Source: Dioscorea cayenensis subsp. rotundata
Taxonomy: Eukaryota > Streptophyta > Magnoliopsida > Dioscoreales > Dioscoreaceae
DNA length: 64,000 bases
NCBI RefSeq assembly: GCF_009730915.1
Contig: NC_052475.1
Coordinates: forward strand, 31,371,016-31,435,015
Reading direction: 5' to 3'
In this document: positions 35,524-48,118 of the stretch, piece by piece
How positions within the stretch are numbered: position 1 is the stretch's first letter
Layout: every line of letters begins with the position of its first letter
Translations under genes and position numbers: made by a program
The notes under the pieces: model-generated
The model's database searches: none
What the model was told of the DNA's origin: nothing
What the model saw: only the letters and a program-made list of their open reading frames with translations

Positions 35524-36818
35524 AATTGTATTTTAGAGGCAAGAGTTACAGATATACATCTTTATGTAAATTCAATTTGATAAATAATAAATTTATTAAT
35601 TCTCTTCTAAAAAAAAGGCATTTTCTTAATATGAGTTAGGAAGGTTGTTATAATAGTATTTTATTTTAATTTTTTTTTCTCTTAATAAAATTAAAGTGTA
35701 GGTTCCCATAGTTCTAAGCAAAGAGGATTCTTCTTTGCTCCTCATAAATCATTCTCATTCACAAATTAAGTAGCGCTTTAATTATAAGTTATTTGATAGA
35801 AATTAGCCTATGTTTTGGAAGGTAGCTATAGAGACTAATTAAGGGTCATGTTTTAAACTTTTAATTGTATGCTAAGGCCAAAGATATCACCTAAAATTTC
35901 TAGCTATATATGTTTTGAATTATATTTCCAAACTATGTTTTGTTTTTTAGTATAGTATCAATTATATATTTTTCATTTTATGATCAAAATATCTTTTGTT
36001 AGTAACTTGTCTAGATATTACAGAATATAGCTTTTTAAAGGATGCCTTTATTTGAGGTCTGAATTTACAAATAAAGGAAAAGATATTTTGGTTATAAAGT
36101 AAAAAATTATTAAAGGTGTCTATGTTTTAAAAGGAAAATATAAGGGTTTGAAACAAGCAACAAACAAAATGAATAAACAAACAAACAAACAAAGGTCCAT
36201 GTGAGGGGAAATTAATCATCAAAATTGGACCACCTCAAAAGAGAATGGCCCAAGCTTCTTTTGTTTTTATTTTTAGTTTTAAGGGTTTTATTGATTTCCT
36301 TTTTTAACATTATTTTTAAAATAAATAAATTAATTGTCATGATGTTACCTATCAACTTTTTGTAGATGATGTATAATTCATATGCAACTTCATTATTAAA
36401 AAGACCTCAATAGATTCATAATTTTATCATTCGCTATTGATGAAATCATTAATATGATATATTATTAAAATTTGATATTTTTTAAAGATGATTTAATCTT
36501 TGTCTATCTCATTGTTTATTGTACAAGCAATGAGATTTTTTGACAAAATGTGGGCAAATCAAGTTAGGATTGTACAAATGCATGAAGTTTATCTTTCAAC
36601 ACGTTTGTACCCTCACGTTGTATGAACTGAGATTGAAACCCGCTTTCTCAATAAGACGTGAACTTTTTACATAGGGGATCCAGTGCAAAAAATAAAGAGG
36701 TCTTTGGCAATGGTAAGATTTTTCTTATCAATCATGCAATTCTTTTCCCATGTAAAACTATTATCCATATTTTGAACTAAAAATTACTAGTATAAAATAC
36801 AAATAAAATATTATAAAA

Positions 36819-36819
<1 letters not shown>

Positions 36820-36870
<51 letters not shown>
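36820..36870. repeat. (ATT)17 microsatellite
   Basis: Uninterrupted ATT run of 51 bp, the same length as the array at 33295. Confidence 0.98.
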
Positions 36871-36872
<2 letters not shown>

Positions 36873-37278
36873 ACATAATTTTATTTAGATTTATAGGGGT
36901 TATAATTCCTTGCATCAAATGGTCCAACTTTTATCAAAGGGACACATGCATTGTCTAAAGTGAGTTTTAGTGTCTATGATTGGCATGTTTGCATTAGCAT
37001 CATGCATGGAGTGTCATGTTAGTACCTCTTTTTTTTTTTTTCAATTATATTGGCCTATCTTAAACTTTCATTGGATGACCCATCTTTTCAATTGTCTATT
37101 TCTTCATTTCAAATTTTCAATATATAAATAATATCAAAATATCACGTTTGATTGTTTAACCTACAACAAAACATCTAATCAAAACACTAATTTGGTGCAA
37201 AAAGACCAGAAACCATGCATGTCATGAATGGTTGTTGGAACACCCATTAGAGAGGCCACACATGAGGGATGTCCTTAA

Positions 37279-37343
<65 letters not shown>
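37279..37343. repeat. (ATT)~21 microsatellite
   Basis: Uninterrupted ATT run of ~65 bp. Confidence 0.98.
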
Positions 37344-37347
<4 letters not shown>

Positions 37348-38852
37348 TAATTTTATGATTTTTAAAATTATAATTTAATATAGAAAACAATGAGTTCTTC
37401 ATAAAATTAATAGTCACTACTAAAATCATTGAAAATAAAACAATAAATTAAAATAACAAAATGAATGAAAAATGCAAAAGACCTTACCACAGCAGTAGCC
37501 GAGCAGTAAGACATTTGACTCAGTCCTATTTAAATAATATAAAAAAATGTGTATATCAAAATAAATAAATAAATAAATATAAATAAAAAAATTTGAAAAA
37601 TTGGCAAAGTTAATATAATGAGAAAATAAAAATAAAATTTAAGAAAAAGTACTCTTGGCACAATATCAATTGAATAAAATAAAAGCACTGAATCTCAGTC
37701 AAAAATCATGCATAAAGTAATTAGTTTTTAACTTAGATGGAAACTTCTTTTATTAAGTCTAGTTGTACCATGTGACCCCAAAATATATGCAAGTAAATTA
37801 ACTTGCTTTGGTATCATTTTGATGGCCCACTTTACAAATCAGGAAAAACATACATATGCTCAACTGTCAGTCTGTCACTTGCTTTTTAAAAAAATATTTA
37901 TATATATATATATATATATAACAACACGCACTTATAAAATCTCATTTTATATATTTAGCTATTTGCAAACATGCTTTTGCATGTATTGATTCAATATTTA
38001 TTATAAATATAGTTAAGTTTTAGACCACATATTTAAAAAAGCTGAAATTTGAGTCTAAGTAAAATAATGCCTTGGGGAAGATGTGATATAACAAAAATTC
38101 ATCTAGAACATAAATTAGAAAATTATAAAATTACCACATTAATTATTAAATGATTAGAATTTTAAAATATTATACTCATTGTACATTGGTGTTTCTCTCA
38201 CTCAAAAATCATCCCCCACAGCTGATAAAGATGACGCAAAAAATAAATAAATAAATAAAATAAAATTAGTAAATATCACTTATTGAAAAAAAAAAATTAT
38301 TCAGTGAAATTTATGAACTAAGTTAAAAAAACAAAAACAAATTTATGAAAATAAAAAAAAAAAATCCACGACAATTATCAAACAATGCTTTGATTTTTTA
38401 TGCACGTCTTCTAGGGTTGGAGGAAGCTCTCTTCTAATTACAAATCCTATTAAAGATCTCTGGCATTCTTAACTAATAGTGTAGTAATTGATGAATAATC
38501 TATTTTCTTCTTCTATCATTTTATGATCATTTAATGTTTATTTTTTTTCGAAATATAGTCAGTAATTATTCTTTTAACAAATTTTCTCATGATTTGTCTA
38601 TTTTATTTTTAAAAAAATCTTAATAAAAGAAAAAGTAAGCTAGAGAAGAAGTTTAGAAAGGAAAAACATAAAATAAGGAAGAGCTAAAAAAAACTCATAA
38701 TTCCTCCTTATTTTATTATTTTTCTAGACAAATCTAGAGATATAAATAAATAAATAAATAAATATATACATATAAAAGGAGAAGAATAAGGAAGGAGGTG
38801 GAGGTGGAGGTGGAGGAGCAGGATTAGTACGTGAGAGATAGAGCTGTCAAGA

Positions 38853-39096
38853 CACGTGCATGGGAAGTGTCCGGAGCGGCCACCCCACCCCAACCCCCCC
38901 ATGAGGTTGGGGTTGGACGTGGTGCTCTAGTGGTGGCCCCCAACTAAACGACAAAAAACATCACCATGCAAACCATCTTCTCTCTTTCTCTCTTTCTCTC
39001 TTCTCCTTCCCCATCTCCATGTCCATGTCCATGTCCATGTCAGGGTGGCGCACATGCCCTCCCACTCTCTCTCTCCTTTCTTTCCTTCCCTATATA
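38853..39096 (+). promoter_or_regulatory. G-box and TATA box of the HLH gene
   Basis: CACGTG at 38853-38858 and a TATATAC box at 39091-39097 lie upstream of the ATG at 39412. They imply a leader of roughly 290 nt that is CT-rich and microsatellite-rich, with TTG repeats at 39347-39372. A G-box fits control by bHLH or bZIP factors. The assignment of the TATA box is tentative because TATA words are common here. Confidence 0.4.
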
Positions 39097-39411
39097 CTTC
39101 TCCTAGCTACTCCCCCTACTCTTCCATTCCCTTTCTCTAATTTCCTTTAATTCTCTTAATTTCCTATATATATATATATCATCTCTACCTATATCATCAT
39201 CATTATCATCTTCATCATCCTTCTCTTTTTCTTTCTTCCTATATATATATATCCCTTTTCTCCTCTTCTTCTTCTTCACTTCTCTCTTTCTCATTCTTAT
39301 ATATACACACACATATATATATAAATATATATATACCCTTCTCTTCTTCTTGTTGTTGTTGTTGTTGTTGTTATTCTTTATCTCTTTGTGTATTAATTTG
39401 TTAATTTATTG

Positions 39412-39681
39412 ATGGGGATGGCATGGGAGTTGGATAAGAATAAGAAAGCCGGGAGACGGACTGAATCCTTTAGTGTTAACCGAAGAGGAAGAAGATCAAG
39501 AAGAAGGATGAGCTGCGGCGATTCGATCGAAAGAAAAGTGAGAGAACTGAGAAGTCTAGTTCCTGGAAGCGAAGACATCGATGCTGATGATCAACTGCTT
39601 TCTCATACTGCAGAGTATATTTTTCAGCTCAACTTGCAGCTTCATGTCTTGAAAGCTCTTTGTGAGCTCTACATGGCTTGA
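39412..39681 (+). CDS. Atypical (non-DNA-binding) HLH protein, 89 aa
   Basis: A single exon starts at ATG 39412. The Arg-rich N-terminus ('RRGRRSRRR', about residues 22-31) lacks the His-Glu-Arg of DNA-binding bHLH basic regions. A helix-loop-helix follows at about 37-85: 'IERKVRELRSLVPGSEDIDA' then 'LLSHTAEYIFQLNLQLHVLK', ending in 'ALCELYMA'. The 'KVR.L..LVPG' start and 'TAEYI..L..Q...LKAL' end match plant small HLH regulators of the UPBEAT1/PAR/IBH1 kind. These act by dimerising with other bHLH factors in the nucleus. Which subgroup it belongs to is not certain. No intron is needed. Confidence 0.8.
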   Translation: MGMAWELDKNKKAGRRTESFSVNRRGRRSRRRMSCGDSIERKVRELRSLVPGSEDIDADDQLLSHTAEYIFQLNLQLHVLKALCELYMA

Positions 39682-41260
39682 CACACATGCTTGTTCTTGA
39701 GTTGCTGCTTTTGTTGTTCTTTTAAGGTATATATAGTCATGTGTATTTATCTTTCATCCTACTATGGATATTTTTATTATTCTTTTTTGGCATGTTAGAT
39801 CTGAGAGGAGATTGTTATTCTCAGTTCAATACAATTCCATGCTTTTTGGTTATTTTCTTTGCATGAGTTATTGGGTTATTATAAGTTCTGTGATTCTAAA
39901 GAGTTCTTTTATTCTATAGAAATAATAAAAGAATCATGCTTGCTTTGTTCATTGGTTTTGAGCTCCTTAATTCCCTTAGTTTTACATATTTTTTTCTTCT
40001 CTTTTTATTGTGAATATGTTCAATAAAAAAAATCTCCAAATTTTGCTTTTCAAGTTGTAGATCTATATATATATATATATATATATAATGCTTGATGAAC
40101 TTGTGCAATAATATCTTAATTTCATGATTTAAGTGTGACGAAATTTCTTTGTTAGATTTGAGTTCTTAATCATCTTCTAAAACTCATGTAAGCTGCAGAG
40201 TTTATAAAAATATAAATTTGAAGCTCATGAAGGGATGAATGTAAGTGCATATATACATAAACATTTGATCTTCCTGGTCTCTTTGATATGATCTTCTTTT
40301 GTACCTTAACTAAATTACTTAAAACAAAATAAAGTTACAAAAAAAGATTAATGAAATGTTCTTTTTCACTGCTGTTCATGTTTCATCCAATATTGCAAAC
40401 AAAATGAAGCATTTTCTATTAAGTTATATATATATATATATATGGTTTGCCAAATGGATGAACCCTTAATGCTTGCCATTAAAGGGCAAAGTGGGAATTT
40501 GGTGTGCTTGGCTGTTCTAATAAACACCAAGATTGTTGACAGCTAACTCTTGTTGGAACCTATAAAGGGCTTTGGCCAAACAATATTAATTGTGCACCAA
40601 ATTAATCCATCTATTCATTAATACATATATAATGTAAATATATAATAACCATATAATAATTTAAATCAAACAGTCATTTAGTTTTTCTATCAATTTCATT
40701 CATATATATTAGAGTATCATCCAACAACTTGTGAATTCTCTGTTTGCATTAAATTAACCTCTCCACCACCTCCAAACAAAGTTGGTGAACCTTTAAAAAG
40801 TTGACTAAACTTACTAAACAAACAGAAAAAAAAAAAAAGAAAAAAAAAGGAGATTAAATAAGTAGGAATAAAAAGGAAAGAGATCAAACTAATATTGTGT
40901 ATTAATTGGCGGTAGATTGATACAGACCGTCTTACATGCAGGCAATAACAGTTTGCCCTTTCAAGACAGGATTTATCAAAACTTTGCTAAGGATGGAGGA
41001 TGCTTCCATATTTACAGGTCATATTTACACAAGAATTTCTCACAACTGTTCATATCTGTATGTACACAATGGAACAAGTCACCATTAAATTCCAGGTAGA
41101 AAGCAAGCTATTCAAAATGAAAAATTAGGGCAAATCAGCAAGATTCCGCCTTCTTCCATCCTTTCCTTAATTTCTCAGCATCAGTTCCTTTTTCTTCACA
41201 AGCAATTAATGGTTTGCTTCCACATTTCATCAGAACAATAAAAAGGCCACATTATTTGTC
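39682..41260. other. Intergenic DNA
   Basis: 3' flank of the HLH gene, then AT-rich DNA with TA runs at 40068 and 40424. No gene seen. From ~41265 the 3' UTR of the minus-strand gene begins. Confidence 0.55.
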
Positions 41261-41356
41261 ATTTCTTTGAGATTTTTCTTTTTATTTATTTCATAGATTT
41301 TTAGCACGGAAGCATCTTGGAAAGGTTCTGCAGTTGATCAAATAGTCCCCAAGTTC

Positions 41357-44002
41357 TCAAAAGTTCTGAAGAGAAGATAGCCACTGTTCTATATACTTCT
41401 TGCTCTCTGCACATGCAGGAAAGGACCATGTCAGGGACCTTACGAGGAAAATTCAGGAATAAGAATTAATCCATATCTACATGCTGGACTGTTCTACATA
41501 AAAAAATATCAGGAAATATACATATATAAGCATAATTGGAATACAAGGGCTTTACATAAAGAACAGGTCAATAACAATTGAAAAGGGGTAGCCCATTCTA
41601 TTATTATTCACTAGTGGTGTTTGTCAAAGAAGATGGCAAATTTCAGGGAAACTACAGCACATTGAGATGTAAGCTTCCAGCTGACCAAATTCTAACAGTA
41701 CAAAAACATAGAATATAGTGACAATCAGGAAGACCATGTTAGCTCGAAAGTATATCTGAAGCTTGCCAAGAAATGAGCCAATTCCAAATTGGATATGCGA
41801 ATCACATTTCAGAAGATTACTAAATTATTGCCTCTGCCAGTTACAAAGACATCCTGATAAAGCTAATTCAGTTCTCAGCCCAAAAAGACGCTAACAACTA
41901 GGCTGCAACATATTCAAAGGAATGAAATGAACTGAAATAATATAAGCTACGCATTTCAGCTCATCTAAAATTAAAATATGATCATGGGACAGGGAGCAGA
42001 TTCAGAGATTTGTTGCAGTTGCGCCGCTTACAACTCATTTTTGGCATTTCAAACAGGAATTGAGCTAAAAAAATTTAGGAAAATGCAACACATACACCCT
42101 CCAACATTCTGCTTTTCTCTTGTTCATCGAAAGAAACAAGTTTTATTTTAATCAGTAAAAAAAAATTAAAAAAAAAGAAAAGAAAAGAAAGGAGAATAGT
42201 TATAGATTTCAAAAGGCAAAATATTACACTCAATTTCGGTACCATTATAGAATAACAAATTTCTAGAAGTAGTCGATTATTAATCCCCTTATGTACTCAA
42301 CTTAAACCGTCCACTAATCATGTTCCCAGTAACTCTCCATCTCTCACTTCTATGACTTTGACCTATAAAGAAATATCAACTCTAGTGACTTGTGTTCATT
42401 CTCCCTCAAAGGAGTGAACCATATGCCTATGAAATAAAACCCTTTAAACAGATGACAATATAAAGATCTGTCCCGAGTCTGAGAGCTATATTTCTTCATT
42501 ACCATGTAATAAATTGGTAGTTTCATACTTTAGTGCAAGACTAACCATAGGTTGACAACTTACTTGAGAAAAAGAGAGAAGCAATTGCAAGACCAAACAA
42601 CACAGATGCTAAACTAGTCAAGACAGCATAAAGAATGCATGCCAAAAATATACAATTTAGAAAAGGTAAAATTGAAAAACTAAATTTATACAGATGAAGA
42701 AGTTAAATACAGGCTTACAAAGGCTAACAACCCCTACATCTGATTATCAAAGTATGCTATGAACAAGAGTTGCTCCTTTAAAAGTTAGTGGTGACACTCA
42801 AACATCACAATAAAGACAGCTGCATGTTTGCCACTGTCTCGTGCTTTCCCAACTTGATCATACAACGACAAAATCCAAGCCTCAAACAAAAACTGACATT
42901 TCGCCAGTAAAACAAGTACACTATAACATGATTTGCCCTGGATGACATTTTTTTTCAAAATACAACATACTAATAAAACAATCAAGGTATAACACCAAAC
43001 ATAGGCAGTGTCATTTTCAAGCAGGACAACAAGCACATGGCACCCGCATCAAAATTGTCAGGCCCACTTGGCAAATTAGTTATCGACAATAGAAAATCAT
43101 GTGAGTAGTTAAACCTACAGCTCACATAAGTACAACATTTCTATATTAAGAATCTCGCTCTTCTCAACAACCATATTTCATAAAAGCAACGCAAAAATAA
43201 ATTAATAAATAACAAATAAATAAAATCAGAACCATATCATCCGCACAAGAAAACAACAACATTTAATACCATAAGACTGTCTCTTATGGTAAGCATGTAA
43301 TAGTAAATGCAGTAACAAGAATAGCAAAAATCATGTACCCCTTAAAAATTACATTGTTAAAACTTAAAAGTCACACAACTCATCATTAAAGTAGGCACTT
43401 TAGAAGAATAATGCAAGATAAACAATCATCTTAAAAATTCAGTCAAGTAAACGAAGTGACTAAAATAAAGCAAGCAACTTTTCACTAAAATCACATATGA
43501 GAAGTTCAAAATCAATTTTATAAGGAGCAAAATTATAGACAATCATACCAGAAGGTGAGTATGCATTTGTGAAGTCGACACCACCCAGCAAGTGGTGATG
43601 CTTGGGGCTTTCCTCCACCGGCACGGTGCCACGCCCACGTCCGTAGCAAGGCACAAGCACCGCAAAACTGTTCTCAGATTCAGTGTCAGTGTTGAAGTCA
43701 GCTGAGTGGGGCTCCAACCAGCCAATGGACCAATCGGAATCATCAGACTCAGACCCCGACATGCAGCCTCCATCGGAGGGCACGATGACAATGTCATATT
43801 CCCTATCCACCTTCCTCTCCTCCCTGCTCTGCCACTTCCTCTTAACCCTTCTTGAAGAGGAAGGGAACTTCAATGAGTCCCGCTCTCGGAACCCCAATTC
43901 TAACCCTAATTCCAAGGACGAACTCGGCGGCGAGCTCACCGGTGCCGCCGGTTCATTGTCCTTCCCACCCAACACCCACCAAGAAAACCTCGTAAACGCC
44001 AT
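41357..44002 (-). CDS. Conserved plant protein of unknown function (167 aa, two exons)
   Basis: Exon 1 is 44002-43549 and exon 2 is 41406-41357, only 50 nt. Joining at GT/AG borders across a 2,142-bp intron completes a Glu codon and gives the C-terminus 'ESKKYIEQWLSSLQNF'. Features: N-terminal 'FSWWVLGGK' (6-14), a basic patch ('RRVKRKWQSREERK', 51-64), the block 'REYDIVIVPSDGGCMSGSES' (67-86) followed by 'DDSDWSIGWLEPH' (87-99), and an 'ENSFAVLVPCYGRGRG' block (110-125). I recognise these blocks from unnamed angiosperm proteins and know no function. Start chosen: the first ATG in frame. Reading on past 43548 would give an unrelated tail ending in the intron. AATAAA-like signals lie on the minus strand near 41285. 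A 5'-UTR intron ending at 44109 is possible. Confidence 0.8.
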
Positions 44003-44650
44003 CAAGGCTCTACTCCGGAGTATCAAAACTCTTTTCTTTCAAGAAGAATTTCACCAGATCACTGAGAATAGAGCCAAAGCATAGAAATCCACGCTCTCGA
44101 TCTCGAACCTGCAGAATCGAAACCTGATTAGAAAATTCAAAAATTAAAAAAAGTCAGAATCAAAACAAAATTATAAAATAAATAAAGAAATCATAGTTTC
44201 CCATACACCCAGAATCAAAACAGCAAAAACAGATCGATAAAAATCCAGACAAAACAAGGAAACAAAACTCAAAAAAATCATCGATTTTACCAAATCTTAT
44301 GATTAACCCCAAAATTCAAACACCGCAATTGGTTTCCAAATATTGTAGATCAAAAAAACCTTCACAATGATCAAGAATTTCAAGTATATCTAACAACTTC
44401 AACAAAACACATCTAATTAAAAACTCAGTTCAGATCTTGAGATCCAGCGCACGAACGACAGAAAACCCTAGATCTCTTGCCTGCTAATCAGCGTCCGGAT
44501 CGAATCGGACGTTCGTCAATCCATCAAGTCTTCAGCCCCGCCAAGATCGGACGGAGGAGTAGATCACCGGAGAAGAAGAGGAGAAGAAGAACACGAAAAC
44601 GACGAAACGAAAGCCAAAGAGGCGAATGAAGATGACCATCAAAAAGGGGG

Positions 44651-44658
44651 ATTTATAG
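44651..44658 (-). promoter_or_regulatory. TATA box of the conserved two-exon gene
   Basis: CTATAAAT on the minus strand. It places initiation near 44622, followed by a GA/TC-rich leader (44565-44600). Confidence 0.6.
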
Positions 44659-44659
44659 C

Positions 44660-46970
44660 CGTCCGATCTTATGGCTTCCAAAGACCTGGTATGAGATATG
44701 GACGGTGGATATCGTGGGAAGGGCTTTTAAGAGAATCAGAGCCGTCCGATGAAGACCCCACCGAACACCAATCATTGTACCTGGACGGTCGATGAAATCG
44801 GCGGAATTCGGGGACTATTACTTAATTAATTAATCGTTGAGTTAGAATCCGACACGTAGGATTACAAGGATTTGATGACGTCATCAATTTGATACTTTTA
44901 TGCGAACGATGGCATGGTGAGATCATCGTTGGTGTCCTCGAGATCAGAATAGATAATGATTATCGTAGAAGGTTCATTTTACGAGGCAATTTGGACGGTG
45001 GGTAAAGATGGGTTTGTTTTATCTATGTGCGGTGAGATTGAGTTGAGTGTGCCTTGCACGAGACTTTCAATCATTCCGTGAGCTTGCGGTGCAAGCGATT
45101 GCCACGTCGACGCGGAGATTCCTTTTTTTACAAAAACCCCTTCAAAGTTTATAATTGGTGTTTTTTTTCCATACTTATCCTTGAAAAAATCGGAAATAAA
45201 AGGTTTATATATTCGGTTTGATTGAAGATGGACTATTCGGATAAAGCTAACTTGATTTTTACGAGGAAATCATTTTTATATTTTGGTGGGATTAAGTTTA
45301 TCTCAATTAATTGGTAATAAGGCTTATTTCACATGTTTATCTTGTAGAGTTTGTGATAATATTTTTATAAATTGGTTGGTGGTTACCCAATTGAGTTTGA
45401 ATTAGTCTTTTTGTGTGTAATTATTTCATGGTTGTTTACTTTTGTGCTTGTTGGCAAAAAAAAGGAAATTTCTACTCAATTTCATTTGCATGTGATAAAA
45501 ATTGTGTTTTTGGTCCCGGATTGGAAAACGTTTCCATCACGAAAACGAAGCTTTTTGTGCTCTGAGTTTTCATTCTCTGGCAGGCAAATGGTCAAGGGCC
45601 GGCATCAGTGACCCCTCGGCACATTTGTGACTCGGCACAAAGAGAGTCAATTTGCTTTCAAGTCCGGCGCTCCTGCATCTATACACTCTTATATTTGCGC
45701 CAAGATGCAAGGAAAAGTGAGTTTTAACTTTAGCTTTGGTCGGTAGAAATTTATGATTATAAACAAATTACTAAGATAATTCTATTTCAAATAATTATAA
45801 CATATTTTCTCCCTTTTTTTTTATTTATTATACTTATTTAATTTATACTGATTAATAAAAAAATTGGTTGAAATTAGTTGATTATCTATATTTTATAAAA
45901 AAAAATATTATTTTTTAAAATTACCCCTATTTGAATGTATGATTTAATGTTTAGTTGATTATGGTTTATTGATAATTATACAAGTATATTAAATTAAATG
46001 ATAAATTTAAAAATAATTATTTAATATTGCATAAAATTTTTAATGTGACAAGTAAAAAAAAATTAAAAAAAGCCCCAAAACATAATAAGTAAAAAAAAAT
46101 TGGAGGGAGTAATTAACAATTTAAAACATATATATATATATATATATACACACACACGAGGGACTAATTGGTAAATTTGTAAATTTGGCTAATAGGTGTC
46201 TCTTTCTGAATGTCATTTTAATTAGTTAATTGTTTTCAAGGATTTTGACTTGTTTTACAAGTTTATCCATTGACTTTGACTGCTGAATGTTTGATTGTTT
46301 TTATATTATTATTATTATTATTATTTTATATTCCCTCATTTTTTGTTTTATTGTAACGTGGGATGGTTTAGTCCATCCATGTCATCAAGTTGATTGTCTT
46401 TTGAGAGATTGAAAGTTTTTTTAAGATATCAAATTTTTAATAATATTAAAAAGTATTTTGAAAATAATAGTATTGAATTTAATAATTATTAAAATAACAG
46501 TCACCCCTACTACTAATGCTATGGTAAGATTGAGGGCCGGCGAGAGTTTTGGAGGGTCAGAATCGGCCATTCTCTTGTTTAGATAGATATTTTAAATTTC
46601 ATGAAGGAAAAACAAGGGTAAACTCTGGCTCTCTGAAACCCTCCGAAACCCTACTTTTTTTGGCCCCCGATTTGGGGTACCGGGGAGGGAGAACCTCCTA
46701 AATATTTTAATTTTTTTTAAATACCTTAATATCCTTCATTTTTTAAATTAATTACATAATACTATTTTATAAGTTTCTTCTTTTACTTTTTTCAATCTAA
46801 TTTTATTTTAATCAAACATTCACATGATACTCATCACATATCCTTGTTTTTATATATTTTTTTTATTTGTTTATTTGTTTATTTATGTTGAGTTTTTTAT
46901 TTGTCAATTCATCATTAGAAGAATTTATCTCAATATAATTCTTTGATATCCAAATTTTATTCAAAGTACA
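44660..46970. other. Upstream region and AT-rich intergenic DNA
   Basis: 44690-45120 is the promoter-side region, with several 'gacggt' words. After 45120 no gene is evident. 46520-46705 has GC-richer words ('gagagttttggaggg', 'gaaaccctccgaaaccct') suggestive of a degraded MITE. Confidence 0.45.
45795..46112. mobile_element. Probable MITE ('CTCCCTCC' type)
   Basis: The left end reads 'TTCTCCCTTTTTTTTTATTT'. The right end is the reverse complement of 'ttactccctccaatttttt'. 'acttattatgtttt' and 'atttattatactta' form matching inner arms. This end motif is common in plant Stowaway-like MITEs. The left end is worn and the target duplication is unclear. Confidence 0.5.
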
Positions 46971-46973
46971 AAA

Positions 46974-47322
46974 GTTTAATTATTGTACAAGTCCCTGTAA
47001 TTGTGTATTTTATGTCCTTTTAGTCCTTGCAATATTTTTAGGTACAATTAAGTCCTCATATTTAATCGAATTAGGTCATTTTATTCCGCTGTGTAGATGG
47101 GCAAGTGTAAATTGTAAGGACTTAATTGTACCTAAAAATATTATTGTGGATTAAAATGACCCAATTTGACTAAATATGAGGACTTAATTGTACCTAAAAA
47201 TATTGTTGTGGATTAAAATGACCCAATTTGACTAAATATGGGGACTTAATTGTATCTAAAAATATTAGAATGACTAAAAAGGCAGAAAGTACATAATTAT
47301 AGGACATGTACTGAAATTAAAC
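46974..47322. mobile_element. MITE with ~100-bp inverted arms and internal tandem repeats
   Basis: GTTTAATT at 46974 mirrors AATTAAAC at 47315-47322. Inward, 'acaagtccctgtaattgtg' pairs with the complement of 'cataattataggacatgt', and 'atatttttaggtacaatta' with 'taattgtatctaaaaatat'. Between the arms a 62-bp unit ('ggacttaattgtaccta') is present three times, at 47118, 47180 and 47242. Confidence 0.75.
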
Positions 47323-47798
47323 CAAATACAAATAAAATAAAAATTTCTTTGAGTGAAAAAAAACTAATAATCATCTGATTCAACATAATTATTATGCTAT
47401 AAATTAAAATATTAGAATAGATTTATCAACAATATGATAAAGTGATCTTGTGATGATCCAATAAAGTTGTAGGAGAAATTGATCTTTCAATAATATATGT
47501 TATACTTCCAAAGGAAAAATAAATGATGGTGTTTGAGAATAAGCAAAATTAAATTATAAAAATAAAAATAAAATTAATTATGATAATTATGATAATTGTA
47601 GTATTTATTACAAAACTATGATTAAAGTGTAAATTTATTTGAGATATTTATAATTCATGTGTTTAAATATAATTAATTAATTTTTTATTTAATAATAATG
47701 GTATAATTGGTAAATCATATTATAATATATTTTTTCATTTTCTTTACCTTCGTTAACAAAAACAAGGCTTATATAAAAACCCTTTTTTTCCTTTCCCT

Positions 47799-48118
47799 TA
47801 GGGGTGGCAAAACGGGTTAGCGGGTCGTGTTCGTGTCAGGTTGACCTGTGAATCTGACACGTTTAACCCTGACACGAACACGACACGATTATTAAACGGG
47901 TAACCCGACCCATTATGACATGCGACATATTTACCTATTCATATTAAACGGATTAATCGTGTCATATACGTGTCAACCCTTTTATGACACGAACCCGCTT
48001 AATTTAGGCGTGTCATAAATGGTTCGACCCGTTTATGACACTAACCCGTTTAACCCAAACCCAAACCCTCCTAATGTCGTGTCGTGTAAACATGTCGTGT
48101 CAAAAATTACCACCCCTA
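47799..48118. mobile_element. Non-autonomous hAT element (320 bp) with 8-bp target duplication
   Basis: The ends are TAGGGGTGGCAAAA and the complement of 'AATTACCACCCCTA'. Both flanks are exactly CTTTCCCT (47791-47798 and 48119-48126), the 8-bp target duplication expected for hAT. The interior repeats 'gacacg', 'cgtgtc' and 'acccgttta' words. I recognise this GGGGTGGCAAAACGGGT family from many plants. Confidence 0.9.

Larger units (their letters stand above)
31710..38780. other. Gene-free AT-rich intergenic block
   Basis: About 7 kb without a supported gene on either strand. Long microsatellites are listed separately. Short open stretches here are by-products of AT bias. A 200-bp patch at 32850-33050 has more even composition but no recognisable product. 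32410-32640 contains 'ccaacgttc' twice and could be a degraded MITE. Confidence 0.6.

Noticed and set aside
42785..43036. 83-codon minus-strand ORF between the exons of the conserved gene
   Set aside because: Lies in the 2.1-kb intron, has no recognisable motif, and is not needed for the spliced frame.
43683..44084. + strand ORF opposite exon 1 of the conserved gene
   Set aside because: Complementary shadow. The conserved protein motifs read on the minus strand.
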